A stretch of 64,000 nt of DNA from Ignatzschineria sp. RMDPL8A (GTDB lineage Bacteria > Pseudomonadota > Gammaproteobacteria > Cardiobacteriales > Wohlfahrtiimonadaceae): the NCBI RefSeq assembly GCF_029815055.1, contig NZ_JAPPWA010000002.1, positions 868,001-932,000 of the forward strand, read 5' to 3'. Positions 7,188-16,870 of this stretch are shown here, one piece after another. The notes under the pieces are model-generated. The model made no database searches. It saw nothing but the letters and a program-made list of their open reading frames with translations, and was not told where the DNA came from. Positions within the stretch are counted from its first letter, which is position 1; the number at the start of each line of letters is the position of its first letter. The translations under genes were made by a program, and so were the position numbers.

Positions 7188-9356
7188 ATGAAACGACCAC
7201 TTTTTAAAGTGACCTTATTAAGCTCGTTACTTGCAACGAGCATCGCATTGGCAGCTCCTTCTGGGGCACTGTTACGGGAGCATATCGAAGAGGATACGCT
7301 CCTTTATTTACGCGTTCCAGAATTAGTGAGCGGCGGCACGCTGAGCAATAATCATAATGAATTAAACCGCCTCTACTCCAATAAAGAATTCCAAAAAACC
7401 ACCAAAGCGCTTGCGGCAGCCATCCAAAATCCTAAAACGGTGGAAGGCGCGTTAAAACGTCTTGGGGTAAACCGCAATGCCGCTGAATTTAGCTACGCAA
7501 TTGCGCTATTAAGCCGCATTAATTCACCGCTTGAAGTGGCCGTTGTGGGGCAAAGCATTGAAAATCTCTCAGGTTATCTAACGGCCGGCGTTGAATTTGA
7601 ATCGGTCCGTGAGATCAATCAATTTCTGCAAACGTTAGGCGTTCCGCCGACCATTCAATTAAGCCCTGAAGGCGATCTTGCTGCTGGCGCTGTAGCGATC
7701 CATTTTGACACCAAAGCAAAACGTCTATATTTAATGGGATCATCGAAAGGGGCGGGACTTACCGAGCTTGAAGCGTGGAAGAAAACTTTAAATAGCCGCG
7801 CTAATAAAGAAGGGAATGTAATGAGCGTTGCCGAGTCGCGCATTGATCCCTCGGGCGATGGACTCTTTTTCTGGATGAGCGCGCCTAAGGGACAATTGGC
7901 CGAAGAGCTCGCCTTTTTTATTATGATGATGGATGAAAATCCGCTCTTCCCAATGCTGTTGCATCCGGATTTTAAAGGTCTCTCATTTGGCGCAGGTAAA
8001 ACCGATGAAAATCGCGGGCAAATTCGCTTTGTAATCGAAGGAGATACGCAAAAAGTATTAGGGTATTCTGGCAGCGAAAAAACGCCATTAAATTTTGAAA
8101 CGCTCGGAACGCCGCAATATATGGCGCATCAAACGCTTCCCTCAATTGCGGAATGGAACAGCTTTGAAAATCACATTCTTAATTTTCTAGAAGTTGATCA
8201 GCAAGAGGCTTATCGCATTGGCAAAGAGAAATTCAAAGCTGAATTGGATAAAAAACTTGGCTTTGATAGTGCGCTCTTTGTGAAAGCCTTTGGCCCGGAT
8301 ATTGCCGTCTATAAAGATGATTCAGGCGATAATACCGCTATCCGCATTCGTGATAAAGCGGCCTATAAAGAGCTCGCAAGCGCACTTGAAAAATCGGCAG
8401 AATCCGCTGAGAAAAAATCCGGCGTGACTCATTACCATTTTAATAATCAAAGCTACCGCGAACTGATTGATTTTGCTTTTTCAGAGGCGGAGCCCGAAGC
8501 GCGTGATGGGGTGATTGTGGCGCGTTTCTTATTGGCTAAATGGGTTGACCTCGGCGTTATGAATCAATTTTTCACCCCGGATAGCCATCTCTATTTAGTG
8601 GAAGATAATGATTGGGTATTTGTGAATTCGATTCCACAGCCATTAATTGAGCGTAAAAAAGCGAAATTTAAAGTAGCGCCATGGTTAAAAGAGAATAGCT
8701 ACCGCTCCGAGAATGCATTCTTAGGCAGTACAATCAATGTCAAAGGCGCGTATCAGAAGTATTATTACGGCCTGCTTGAGCGTCTCCAAGTTTTTGGCGA
8801 TGAGATGAATGTGCCGGTGAATTTAAATGAATTCCCGCTCTACAGCGATCTTCGCGTGAAAGAGTCGTCACAGGTTAATATTTCGCTCGATTGGACCAAA
8901 GAGTATCTCGGCTGGAGCTATCAATATGAATTGTTGCCTACCGATTACGATTATGGCTACGGTTCGACCTATGCGCAGCTCTATATGGTGGACGTTGCGG
9001 GCATGTTTGCGATTCCGGCGTACCAAGATTATGGTAAGCGTCAAATGGTGGCGGAAGGATTGATGCTCTCGGCAGCGGCAAAAGCGGCGGCGACAGAGTA
9101 TTACGCAACCATGGGTGAGTGGCCTGCGGATAATCAAACCGCGGGACTTTTACCGGCAGATACGATTCGCAGTAATGCGGTGCGCGGCGTAGAGATTAAT
9201 GAAAATGTGATTCTAATTCACTTTGATGAAATGCTCGATTATGGTTCGGTTATTTTGGAAGGCAGCGCGACTGAGGATGGCTGGGGCTCGGTAGTTTGGA
9301 ATTGCTATTCCATCGACATCGCCGATCGTTATCTTCCTGCGAATTGCCGTTTTTAA
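7188..9356 (+). CDS. Secreted protein with C-terminal type IV pilin head domain
   Basis: 722 residues. An in-frame TTG at 7161 exists, but the ATG at 7188 has AAAGGAG eight bases upstream and begins a typical Sec signal peptide (MKRPLFKV, hydrophobic core, AxA near residue 22). Residues ~25-600 are a large globular region I do not recognise with confidence; the start (DTLLYLRVPELV) recalls DUF3352-like periplasmic proteins, but this is a guess. From residue 606 the sequence becomes pilin: MFAIPAYQDYGKR, VAEGL, TEYYA, GEWPA, SNAV, and two cysteines (C706, C720) in WNC...LPANC. By hand, 28 of the first 40 residues equal the pilin encoded at 46767. The hydrophobic half of the pilin helix ([11 protein letters not shown]...) is missing and there is no prepilin cleavage site. 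Terminator follows at 9385. Function unknown. Confidence 0.85.
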   Translation: MKRPLFKVTLLSSLLATSIALAAPSGALLREHIEEDTLLYLRVPELVSGGTLSNNHNELNRLYSNKEFQKTTKALAAAIQNPKTVEGALKRLGVNRNAAEFSYAIALLSRINSPLEVAVVGQSIENLSGYLTAGVEFESVREINQFLQTLGVPPTIQLSPEGDLAAGAVAIHFDTKAKRLYLMGSSKGAGLTELEAWKKTLNSRANKEGNVMSVAESRIDPSGDGLFFWMSAPKGQLAEELAFFIMMMDENPLFPMLLHPDFKGLSFGAGKTDENRGQIRFVIEGDTQKVLGYSGSEKTPLNFETLGTPQYMAHQTLPSIAEWNSFENHILNFLEVDQQEAYRIGKEKFKAELDKKLGFDSALFVKAFGPDIAVYKDDSGDNTAIRIRDKAAYKELASALEKSAESAEKKSGVTHYHFNNQSYRELIDFAFSEAEPEARDGVIVARFLLAKWVDLGVMNQFFTPDSHLYLVEDNDWVFVNSIPQPLIERKKAKFKVAPWLKENSYRSENAFLGSTINVKGAYQKYYYGLLERLQVFGDEMNVPVNLNEFPLYSDLRVKESSQVNISLDWTKEYLGWSYQYELLPTDYDYGYGSTYAQLYMVDVAGMFAIPAYQDYGKRQMVAEGLMLSAAAKAAATEYYATMGEWPADNQTAGLLPADTIRSNAVRGVEINENVILIHFDEMLDYGSVILEGSATEDGWGSVVWNCYSIDIADRYLPANCRF

Positions 9357-9384
9357 TTTTTAATTAAAGTAAAACAGAAACAAT

Positions 9385-9432
9385 AAAAAGCCCGTAACGA
9401 AGACTCTTAATTGAGGTCGTTACGGGCTTTTT
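9385..9432. terminator. Bidirectional intrinsic terminator
   Basis: A 16-base perfect inverted repeat (AAAAAGCCCGTAACGA and its complement) with a 16-base loop, flanked by A5 on one side and T5 on the other. It ends the sufU-sufT-fusion transcript on the plus strand and uvrA on the minus strand. Confidence 0.9.
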
Positions 9433-9475
9433 CATATCCGGTATCCGGTTATTTGATTTTTATATGCTTACTCGT

Positions 9476-12301
9476 TTACTTTTTAAGGAATGGCGCAAGG
9501 AATTTCCCGGTATAACTCTTTTTGCATTTTGCTACCGCTTCCGGTGTGCCTGAAATAAGAATTTCACCGCCTTTAGCGCCGCCCTCAGGGCCAAGATCGA
9601 TAATCCAATCGGCGGTTTTAATCACATCGAGATTGTGCTCAATAATGATAATGGTATTGCCTTGATCGCGAAGATGATGAATCACTTGTAATAGCTCAGC
9701 AATGTCATCAAAATGGAGGCCAGTTGTGGGCTCATCGAGGATATAGACCGTTTTTCCGGTATCGCGTTTGGAGAGTTCGCGCGAGAGTTTGACCCGCTGC
9801 GCTTCACCGCCGGATAAGGTGGTCGCATTTTGCCCGAGAGTAATGTAGCTCAAGCCCACATCCATCAAGGTTTTAAGGCGACGATGCACCACAGGAATCG
9901 CTTCGAAAAATTCGCACGCATCTTCCACGGTCATATCGAGCACTTCATTAATCGCTTTTCCCTTATATTTGATCTCAAGGGTCTCACGATTGTAGCGTTT
10001 CCCGTGACACTCATCGCACATCACATAGATATCGGGAAGGAAATGCATCTCCACTTTAATGAGGCCATCGCCCTGACAATGCTCACAGCGGCCGCCTTTC
10101 ACGTTAAAACTAAAACGCCCCGGTTGATAGCCCCGTGCCCGCGCTTCTGGTGTGCCGGCAAAGAGCTCACGAATGGGGGTGAAAAGTCCGGTGTAAGTAG
10201 CGGGATTGGAACGCGGCGTTCGCCCAATCGGGCTCTGGTCGATATTGACAATCTTATCAATATGCTCAAGGCCATTAAGCGCCTTATGCGGGGCAATCTC
10301 AACGCTATGATTATCGTTGAGCGCACGAGCAATGGCGCCATAGAGCGTGTCATTGACGAGCGTTGATTTCCCCGATCCTGAAACACCGGTAACGCAGGTT
10401 AAGAGTCCGAGCGGGAATTTTGCGGTGACATTTTTAAGGTTGTTGCCGGTTGCGCCCACAAGTTCTAAAAATCGTTCAGGATCGGGCGCGGTGCGCTCTG
10501 TGGGCACCTCAATTTTTTTACGCCCTGAGAGATAGGCGCCGGTGAGGGAATGTTTATTTTTCTTGATTTGAAGTGGGGTGCCTTCCGCAACAATATTTCC
10601 GCCGTGAACCCCTGCACCAGGGCCAATATCGACGATATAGTCTGCGGCGTTAATGGCATCTTCGTCGTGCTCCACCACAATGACGGTATTGCCAAGATCG
10701 CGGAGGTGAATAAGCGTTTTTAAGAGGCGATCATTATCGCGCTGATGAAGGCCGATCGACGGCTCATCGAGTACATAGAGAACGCCCACCAGTCCCGCAC
10801 CAATTTGAGAGGCAAGACGAATCCGCTGCGCTTCACCACCTGAGAGGGTTTCCGCCGAACGGGAGAGATTGAGGTAATCGAGCCCCACATTGACTAAAAA
10901 GCCAAGGCGTTCGACGATCTCTTTAAAGATCTTATCGGCAATTTCCGCTTTCGCCCCTTTGAGTTCGACAGTTTTAGCCCAGTCGAGCGCTTCATCGATG
11001 GGAAGGGCGGTAATTTGATGGATCGCTTTATTGGCAATCAAGATATTTTGCGCAGCTTCCCCTAATCGGCTCCCGTGACATTTCGGGCAAGGGCGCGTCG
11101 CTAAAAATCGGGTAAGATTTTCACGCACCACCTGCGAATCGGTCTCATGATAGCGGCGCTCAAGATTGGGTAAAATCCCCTCAAATTCATGAATGCGAAT
11201 AGAGCGTTTGCCTTGATTGGTCACATAGTGAAATTCGATCTCTTCACTGCCACTGCCGTAAAGCACGATCTCTTGGATCTTTTTCGGCAATTCCTCAAAG
11301 GGCGTATCGATATTAAATTGATAGTGCGCCGCAAGGGATTGGAGCATGGCAAAATAGTAGGCGGAATTTTTATCCCAGCCACGAATCGCGCCATCAGAGA
11401 GCGGAAGCGAGCGCGAGGTGATCACTTTATCCGGGTCGAAAAATTGGCTCACGCCTAACCCTTCACAACTCGGGCAAGCACCGGCAGGATTATTAAACGA
11501 GAAGAGACGCGGCTCAAGCTCCGGAATGGAAAATCCGCACTCAGGACAGGCGTAATTGGCGGAAAAACTGAGCTCTGTTTCACCGCTTTGCATATCGACA
11601 ATTTGCGCCAGCCCATCGGAAAGATCGAGCGCAATTTCAAGCGATTCCGCCAGACGTAGCGCAAGATCGGGACGAACGCGGAAGCGGTCAACCACCACAT
11701 CAACGGTGTGATTTTGCTTGGGATTGATCGTGGGAATTTGGTCGATCTCATAGACCTCACCATCAATGCGCACTCGCAAAAATCCTTGCGCTTTGAGCTC
11801 ATCGAAGAGTTTTGCGTGCTCGCCTTTTCGATTTCGAATAATGGGCGAAATCAGCATGAGGCGCTTTTCATCGGAGAGTTCGAGCGTCATATCCACCATC
11901 TGGGTGATGGTTTGGGCATTGAGCGGGAGTTTATGCGTTGGGCAATGGGGCGTACCGATCCGCGCGAAAAGGAGGCGAAGATAGTCGTAAATTTCAGTAA
12001 CCGTGCCCACCGTTGAGCGCGGATTATGGGAGGTGGATTTTTGCTCAATGGAGATCGCGGGCGATAATCCGGCAATGTGATCAACATCGGGTTTATCCAT
12101 CATTGAGAGGAATTGGCGCGCGTAAGCCGAGAGCGATTCCACATAACGGCGCTGCCCTTCGGCGTAGAGCGTATCAAAGGCGAGCGACGATTTGCCCGAT
12201 CCCGAAAGCCCGGTAATCACGATCAGTTTATTGCGCGGCAGGGTGAGATTGATGTTTTTAAGATTGTGGGTGCGAGCCCCTTGAATGATAATATCGTCCA
12301 T
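9476..12301 (-). CDS. uvrA: Excinuclease ABC subunit A
   Basis: 941 residues, the usual UvrA length. DNA-damage recognition ATPase of nucleotide excision repair. Two ABC modules are visible: Walker [15 protein letters not shown] near residue 31 and [14 protein letters not shown] near residue 640, and two LSGGEAQR signature motifs. Zinc-binding cysteine pairs CPECGF and [16 protein letters not shown] are intact. Single-gene unit: a ctpA terminator lies upstream and a bidirectional terminator downstream. I see no SOS box at its start by eye. Confidence 0.98.
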   Translation of the reverse strand: MDDIIIQGARTHNLKNINLTLPRNKLIVITGLSGSGKSSLAFDTLYAEGQRRYVESLSAYARQFLSMMDKPDVDHIAGLSPAISIEQKSTSHNPRSTVGTVTEIYDYLRLLFARIGTPHCPTHKLPLNAQTITQMVDMTLELSDEKRLMLISPIIRNRKGEHAKLFDELKAQGFLRVRIDGEVYEIDQIPTINPKQNHTVDVVVDRFRVRPDLALRLAESLEIALDLSDGLAQIVDMQSGETELSFSANYACPECGFSIPELEPRLFSFNNPAGACPSCEGLGVSQFFDPDKVITSRSLPLSDGAIRGWDKNSAYYFAMLQSLAAHYQFNIDTPFEELPKKIQEIVLYGSGSEEIEFHYVTNQGKRSIRIHEFEGILPNLERRYHETDSQVVRENLTRFLATRPCPKCHGSRLGEAAQNILIANKAIHQITALPIDEALDWAKTVELKGAKAEIADKIFKEIVERLGFLVNVGLDYLNLSRSAETLSGGEAQRIRLASQIGAGLVGVLYVLDEPSIGLHQRDNDRLLKTLIHLRDLGNTVIVVEHDEDAINAADYIVDIGPGAGVHGGNIVAEGTPLQIKKNKHSLTGAYLSGRKKIEVPTERTAPDPERFLELVGATGNNLKNVTAKFPLGLLTCVTGVSGSGKSTLVNDTLYGAIARALNDNHSVEIAPHKALNGLEHIDKIVNIDQSPIGRTPRSNPATYTGLFTPIRELFAGTPEARARGYQPGRFSFNVKGGRCEHCQGDGLIKVEMHFLPDIYVMCDECHGKRYNRETLEIKYKGKAINEVLDMTVEDACEFFEAIPVVHRRLKTLMDVGLSYITLGQNATTLSGGEAQRVKLSRELSKRDTGKTVYILDEPTTGLHFDDIAELLQVIHHLRDQGNTIIIIEHNLDVIKTADWIIDLGPEGGAKGGEILISGTPEAVAKCKKSYTGKFLAPFLKK

Positions 12302-12317
12302 AAATTATCCTTAAATC

Positions 12318-12340
12318 AAAATCCCCGCACCGAGCGGGGA
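12318..12340 (-). terminator. Intrinsic terminator of ctpA
   Basis: Read on the minus strand: TCCCCGC, loop TCGGT, GCGGGGA, then TTTTGATTT. Lies between ctpA and uvrA, so it ends ctpA just before the uvrA start. Confidence 0.75.
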
Positions 12341-12394
12341 ATCTGACGTTGAATGTAGAAATCTACAGGTCTGTTCTTCGTGTGTTTGTTGCGT

Positions 12395-13756
12395 TTAGAT
12401 CAGCTGATTTTCTTTGGTCACCATCAGCGCTTGTAAAATATTGAGCGCCTCGTAGAGATAGTAATCGGTCTCCGCATGTTTGCTGTTATCGATGTAGTGA
12501 ATCTCAGCGGGCGCGTTGCCATTTTCATTTTCAAGATGGCCTTTAATGTCTTGCTCGCGGATCGATAAGAGTTGCGTTTGCAGCTCTACATTGACTGGCG
12601 CCACCATCACATCGGGGATAATCCCGGTGGTTTGAATGGAGGTGCCGTTGGGCGTGTAGTAGCGCGCGGAGGTATATTTTAACCCTTGACCGTCCGCAAG
12701 ATCGATCACTGTCTGCACCGAGCCTTTTCCAAAGCTCTTTTCACCAACGACTAACGCACGTTTTTGGTCTTGAAGGGCTCCAGCAACGATCTCGGAGGCG
12801 GACGCTGAACCTGAGTTAATCAGCACAATAATCGGCGCTCCGGCAAGAAGATCGCCTTTGGTCGCGCTAAAGGATTCTTGCGCATGTTCGGCGCGGCCTT
12901 TGGTGTAGACAATCAGTCCATTTTGAATGAAGAGATCCGAGAGCGATACCGCTTCATCAAGGAGTCCACCGGGGTTATTGCGCAGGTCAAGAATCATCCC
13001 TTTAATCGCCCCTTTTTTGGCAATCGCATGGGTTTGCATCTCTTTGATGGCGCTTTCCACCTCTTTGGTGCTGCCTTCTTGGAATTGGCTGAGGCGCACA
13101 TAGGCGATCGAATCGTTGAGCGTTTCATATTGCACGCTTTTCGTTTTGATCACATCGCGGATAATCTCAAAGGTGAGCGGGGTGTTTGATTGATCACGAA
13201 GCACTTTAATGGTAACCGTCGTGCCCACATCGCCGCGCAGCATTTTAATCGCTTTATCGGTATCGATGGTTTGAACGGCAATGTCGTCGATCTGAATAAT
13301 ATTGTCGCCCGGTTTGATTCCCGCTTTTTCCGCAGGACTGCCATCAATCGGAGAGATCACCTTGATAAATCCGCGATCGGCAGTGACTTCAATGCCAAGG
13401 CCGGCAAATTCACCAGAAGTGCTCTCTTTGGCGGACTCATATTCATCTTGAGTATAAAACGTCGAGTGTGGATCAAGCCCTGAGAGCATTCCTTTAATGG
13501 CGTTGGTCATGAGGTCTTTATCGCTAATTGGGTCGACGTAATTTTCTTTGAGTTGTTCTAAAGTTTCAATAAAAAGACGCACATCGTCAATGGGAAGAGG
13601 ATCGTGCGACGAAGCACTTGGCATCGCCGGAACGGTGATCGGAGCATCACTAATATCGCTCTGCGGAGTCTCGTCTGCAAGGGGTGAGCCTTGGGCGAGT
13701 CCGAGTGTGAGCTGTCCGGTTAAAAATAGGGCAAGCCAGAGACGTTTGAATTTCAT
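12395..13756 (-). CDS. ctpA: C-terminal processing peptidase, S41 family
   Basis: 453 residues with a Sec signal peptide (about residues 1-22), a PDZ domain (about 112-190, starting FAGLGIEV) and an S41 peptidase domain. The Ser-Lys dyad is intact: by analogy with the E. coli Prc spacing of 25 residues, the nucleophile is S329 in GSASASE and the base is K354 in SFGKGS. Periplasmic CtpA proteases trim or degrade envelope proteins, including peptidoglycan hydrolases, from their C-termini. Transcribed after gpmI with an 81-base gap that holds an inverted repeat. Confidence 0.92.
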   Translation of the reverse strand: MKFKRLWLALFLTGQLTLGLAQGSPLADETPQSDISDAPITVPAMPSASSHDPLPIDDVRLFIETLEQLKENYVDPISDKDLMTNAIKGMLSGLDPHSTFYTQDEYESAKESTSGEFAGLGIEVTADRGFIKVISPIDGSPAEKAGIKPGDNIIQIDDIAVQTIDTDKAIKMLRGDVGTTVTIKVLRDQSNTPLTFEIIRDVIKTKSVQYETLNDSIAYVRLSQFQEGSTKEVESAIKEMQTHAIAKKGAIKGMILDLRNNPGGLLDEAVSLSDLFIQNGLIVYTKGRAEHAQESFSATKGDLLAGAPIIVLINSGSASASEIVAGALQDQKRALVVGEKSFGKGSVQTVIDLADGQGLKYTSARYYTPNGTSIQTTGIIPDVMVAPVNVELQTQLLSIREQDIKGHLENENGNAPAEIHYIDNSKHAETDYYLYEALNILQALMVTKENQLI

Positions 13757-13772
13757 CGTTATATCCTCTTTT

Positions 13773-13826
13773 GTGTTGCAGGGTCTGATACGGCCTTATT
13801 AGTAAGTGTTGCAGCGCGTATCAGAC
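13773..13826. repeat. Paired direct and inverted repeat between gpmI and ctpA
   Basis: Direct repeat GTGTTGCAG at 13773-13781 and 13806-13814; inverted repeat GTCTGATACG at 13783-13792 with its exact complement CGTATCAGAC at 13817-13826. No T run follows on either strand, so it is not an obvious intrinsic terminator. It could be an operator, an RNA-processing hairpin or a small repetitive element. Confidence 0.7.
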
Positions 13827-13837
13827 TCCCAGCTTAA

Positions 13838-15367
13838 TTATTGAAAATTCACTAGGTTTTTCCCAGTCATCTCAGAGGGCTGTTTTACCCCGATGAGACT
13901 TAAAATCGTCGGTGATAGATCGCAGAGCGAACCATCGGGCGAAAGGGTGGCTTTACGTCCAAGATAGATTAAGGGAACCGGGCCTGTGGTATGCGCTGTG
14001 TGAGGTTGCTCCGTTGCAGGGTCCCACGTTTTTTCCGCATTGCCGTGGTCGGCGGTAACGAGCATTTCACCGCCCATCGCTTTCACCGCTTCATATACTT
14101 TACCAATGCCACTATCCACCGCTTCTACCGCTTTCACGATCGCGTCAAATACGCCGGTATGGCCGACCATATCAGGATTGGCGTAGTTACAGATAATCAC
14201 ATCAAATTTACCCGAATGAATCGCTTCAACAAGCTTTTCAGTCACTTCCGGCGCACTCATTTCAGGCTGAAGATCGTAGGTTGCCACCTTCGGTGAGCTC
14301 ACTAAAATGCGCTCTTCATTGGGGAAGACTTTCTCTTCACCGCCATTAAAGAAGAAGGTCACATGCGGATATTTTTCCGTTTCAGCAATGCGAAGTTGCG
14401 CTAAGCCTTCATGAGCAAGGACTTCCCCTAAACCGTTTTTAATCTCAACGGGAGGGTAAGCGATCTCAACATTGAGCCCTTCTTGATATTGAGTAAGCGT
14501 AATGTAATGAGAGAGTTTCGGGCGATATTTTGGAGTAAAGCCTTCAAAATCATCTTCAGTAAAGGGGTAGGTGATTTCGCGAGCACGGTCGGCGCGGAAG
14601 TTCATAAACACCACGGCATCGCCATGATTGATTTTTACTTTTTCACCGATCACGGTTGGCTCAACAAATTCATCGTTTTCGCCACGCTCATACGCGGCTT
14701 CAAGCCCTTCAAGTGTGCTCTCTGCATGATATTCCCCAAGGCCTTGGCTAATGAGATTGTACGCTTTTTCCACGCGATCCCAACGTTTATCACGGTCCAT
14801 CGCAAAGTAGCGACCGATCATGGTGGCAACGCGGCCTTTGCCTAAAGATTTAAAGAGTGCGTCGGCTTTTTCGAGCGAGGCTTTCGCTGAGCGTGGAGGC
14901 ATATCGCGGCCATCTAAGAAAGCGTGAAGATAGATCTCTTCCACCCCTTTTTCCACCGCTTGTTTAATGAGCGCGAAGATGTGCGCTTCATTGGAATGAA
15001 CGCCACCGGGGGATAAAAGACCAAAGACGTGAAGGGCTTTGCCTTCCTCTTTAATGTCGCTAAATGCGCTATTGATCACAGGATTTCGGCCAAGTTCGCC
15101 GGTTTCAATCTCTTGGGTGATGCGGGTGAAATCTTGATATACCACGCGTCCCGCGCCGATATTCATATGCCCAACTTCAGAGTTACCCATCTGACCATCG
15201 GGGAGGCCGACAAACTCACCAGAGGTATTGATTAAGGTGGTCGCACCGATTTCTAAAAAACGATCCCAATTGGGCGTATTCGCTGCCGCAATTGCATTAT
15301 TTTCCGTTTCCTTACGGAAACCCCAACCATCTAAGATACAGAGAACCAAGGGTTTTGGCGTGTTCAT
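13838..15367 (-). CDS. gpmI: 2,3-bisphosphoglycerate-independent phosphoglycerate mutase
   Basis: 509 residues, the normal length for the manganese-dependent alkaline-phosphatase-fold enzyme that interconverts 3- and 2-phosphoglycerate. The catalytic serine S63 is in GQMGNSEVGHMNIG. Metal ligands are visible in CILDGWG, the HAFLDGRD segment, CNYANPDMVGHTG and TADHGNAE. Start ATG at 15367 gives the standard N-terminus. First gene of a minus-strand pair with ctpA. Confidence 0.97.
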   Translation of the reverse strand: MNTPKPLVLCILDGWGFRKETENNAIAAANTPNWDRFLEIGATTLINTSGEFVGLPDGQMGNSEVGHMNIGAGRVVYQDFTRITQEIETGELGRNPVINSAFSDIKEEGKALHVFGLLSPGGVHSNEAHIFALIKQAVEKGVEEIYLHAFLDGRDMPPRSAKASLEKADALFKSLGKGRVATMIGRYFAMDRDKRWDRVEKAYNLISQGLGEYHAESTLEGLEAAYERGENDEFVEPTVIGEKVKINHGDAVVFMNFRADRAREITYPFTEDDFEGFTPKYRPKLSHYITLTQYQEGLNVEIAYPPVEIKNGLGEVLAHEGLAQLRIAETEKYPHVTFFFNGGEEKVFPNEERILVSSPKVATYDLQPEMSAPEVTEKLVEAIHSGKFDVIICNYANPDMVGHTGVFDAIVKAVEAVDSGIGKVYEAVKAMGGEMLVTADHGNAEKTWDPATEQPHTAHTTGPVPLIYLGRKATLSPDGSLCDLSPTILSLIGVKQPSEMTGKNLVNFQ

Positions 15368-15746
15368 TTAAATGAAATCCTTCTTAATTAAAATCAAATA
15401 CTCCAATATTATAGGTGAAAGTAGAGAAAATATCAGAAGAGATCGACCGAAAAAGGAAAGTTTTCCACGCAAAAAACCATTTTAATTAAAGGGCGTTTTC
15501 CGTGATAGGGGGGAAAGCGTTTACCCGGAGCGCCAAAAAATGGACAAAGCTTGCTAAACTTAGGTCACAAAAAGGTCATACTGGCCTGATAAAAGAGTAC
15601 GATCGCATCGTATTTTGTCACGATTTTGTGAATATTTCGCGAGGGTTTCGCGGGAGAAAAGTGCAGACGAACGGCGCGAGATAAGGTATGATATAGGCAA
15701 TTTTCATGAAATGTTTGTTAGATTTGCAAATAAAGGAAACAGAAGC
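15368..15746. other. Divergent intergenic region gpmI / tatA
   Basis: 379 bases with no gene I can support. A 60-codon frame (15502-15684) has no ribosome site or recognisable product. A TATGAT hexamer at 15687-15692 could be the tatA -10 box, but no convincing -35 box accompanies it. Confidence 0.5.
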
Positions 15747-15986
15747 ATGGGTGCATTAAGTATTTGGCATTGGTTAATCGTTTTATTAGTGGTGGTTTTA
15801 GTCTTTGGTACCTCAAAACTCCGCAATATGGGTAAAGATTTAGGTTCGGCGGTAAAAGGCTTTAAAGAAGCGGTCGGCGAAGGCGAAAAAGAAGCGGAAC
15901 AAGCAAAAATCGCACAGAAAAAATCTGAATTAGATGACACCGTTGTTAACGAACACGCAGAGAAAAAAGACGAGCACAACGCGTGA
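15747..15986 (+). CDS. tatA: Sec-independent translocase subunit TatA
   Basis: 79 residues; forms the protein-conducting oligomer of the Tat system for folded proteins. One N-terminal membrane helix ([16 protein letters not shown]), the FGTSKL hinge, an amphipathic helix with [12 protein letters not shown], and a charged tail. The open frame extends upstream, but the ATG at 15747 gives the normal TatA start and follows AAAGGAAAC. tatB is 44 bases downstream. Confidence 0.95.
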   Translation: MGALSIWHWLIVLLVVVLVFGTSKLRNMGKDLGSAVKGFKEAVGEGEKEAEQAKIAQKKSELDDTVVNEHAEKKDEHNA

Positions 15987-16030
15987 TCGTTTTGGCGTTT
16001 TAATCAAATAACGGGATTAAAAAATAGAAT

Positions 16031-16870
16031 ATGTTTGGCATTAGTTCGTTTGAGCTGCTGATCATTTTTGTGGTGGCCTTGATTGTGATCGGGCCCCAAA
16101 AAATGCCAGAAGCAGTGCGCAGTGTAGGTCGATTTATCGGGAAGGTGAAAAACTACACTGATAATATTCGTTCAGAACTTGAGCGGGAGCTTCACGTTGA
16201 TGAGGTGAAAGAGTCGCTCAATGAGCTTAAAAATAGCGAGAGTATGAAATCGCTGCAAAAAGAGCTCACCAGTTTGAAATCGGATACCGAATCGGCTGTT
16301 AGCGGCATGAAATCGCAGTTAAACGATGGCTTAAACACCGTTAAAAATCCGCTCGATGCGGCTACTTCCCATCTTAAAAAAGATTTAACGGAGCTTGAAA
16401 GCTCGGTGAAAAAACCGCTCTTTAGTAAGCATGCGCCCAGCAACTTACTTGAAAGTGGGGGTGAGGATGTCGAGGCGCTCCATGACGAGGATCTTATGGA
16501 TGAGCTCTATCACGATAGCGACCTTCCCGAGCTTCCTTTAAGTGAGGCCGATCTTGCAGGGGCGAAAGCTGAAATCGAGGCTTTTGAAGCGGATAACTTC
16601 TCTCACAGTAGCACTATTGTGGAGGAAGATGACACCATTATGACGGCGCCACCAAAAGGATTTAATCCGATTAAATCAACCGATGGCGTTGAAGTGGATT
16701 GGCAGATGCGTCTTCGTGAACGTCAGCTTGAAATTGCGGCGAAAAACAATGAGAGCGCCAATGCGATGTATGAGTTTTTAAAACGTCAGAAAAATCGTAA
16801 ACTTCTCACCGAGCGGGAGCGTCACGAGCGCTATCTTGAGCGGTTAGAGGAGATTAATCGCGCATCATGA
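16031..16870 (+). CDS. tatB: Sec-independent translocase subunit TatB, extended
   Basis: 279 residues; substrate receptor of the Tat translocase. The N-terminal helix with the TatB marks ([22 protein letters not shown], here quoted only as its type: FGIS...[11 protein letters not shown]) and [10 protein letters not shown] are clear. It is much longer than the ~170 residues of E. coli TatB: after a long helical region comes an acidic stretch (about 145-205) and a highly charged Arg/Glu helix at the C-terminus. The stop overlaps the cmoA start (ATGA). The tatC gene that normally follows is absent. Confidence 0.92.
   Translation: MFGISSFELLIIFVVALIVIGPQKMPEAVRSVGRFIGKVKNYTDNIRSELERELHVDEVKESLNELKNSESMKSLQKELTSLKSDTESAVSGMKSQLNDGLNTVKNPLDAATSHLKKDLTELESSVKKPLFSKHAPSNLLESGGEDVEALHDEDLMDELYHDSDLPELPLSEADLAGAKAEIEAFEADNFSHSSTIVEEDDTIMTAPPKGFNPIKSTDGVEVDWQMRLRERQLEIAAKNNESANAMYEFLKRQKNRKLLTERERHERYLERLEEINRAS

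Noticed and set aside
9830-12346. Many plus-strand frames opposite uvrA
   Set aside because: All are antisense shadows of a strongly conserved gene and none has a plausible product.
15502-15684. A 60-codon frame between gpmI and tatA
   Set aside because: No ribosome site, biased composition and no recognisable product; it overlaps the likely tatA promoter region.
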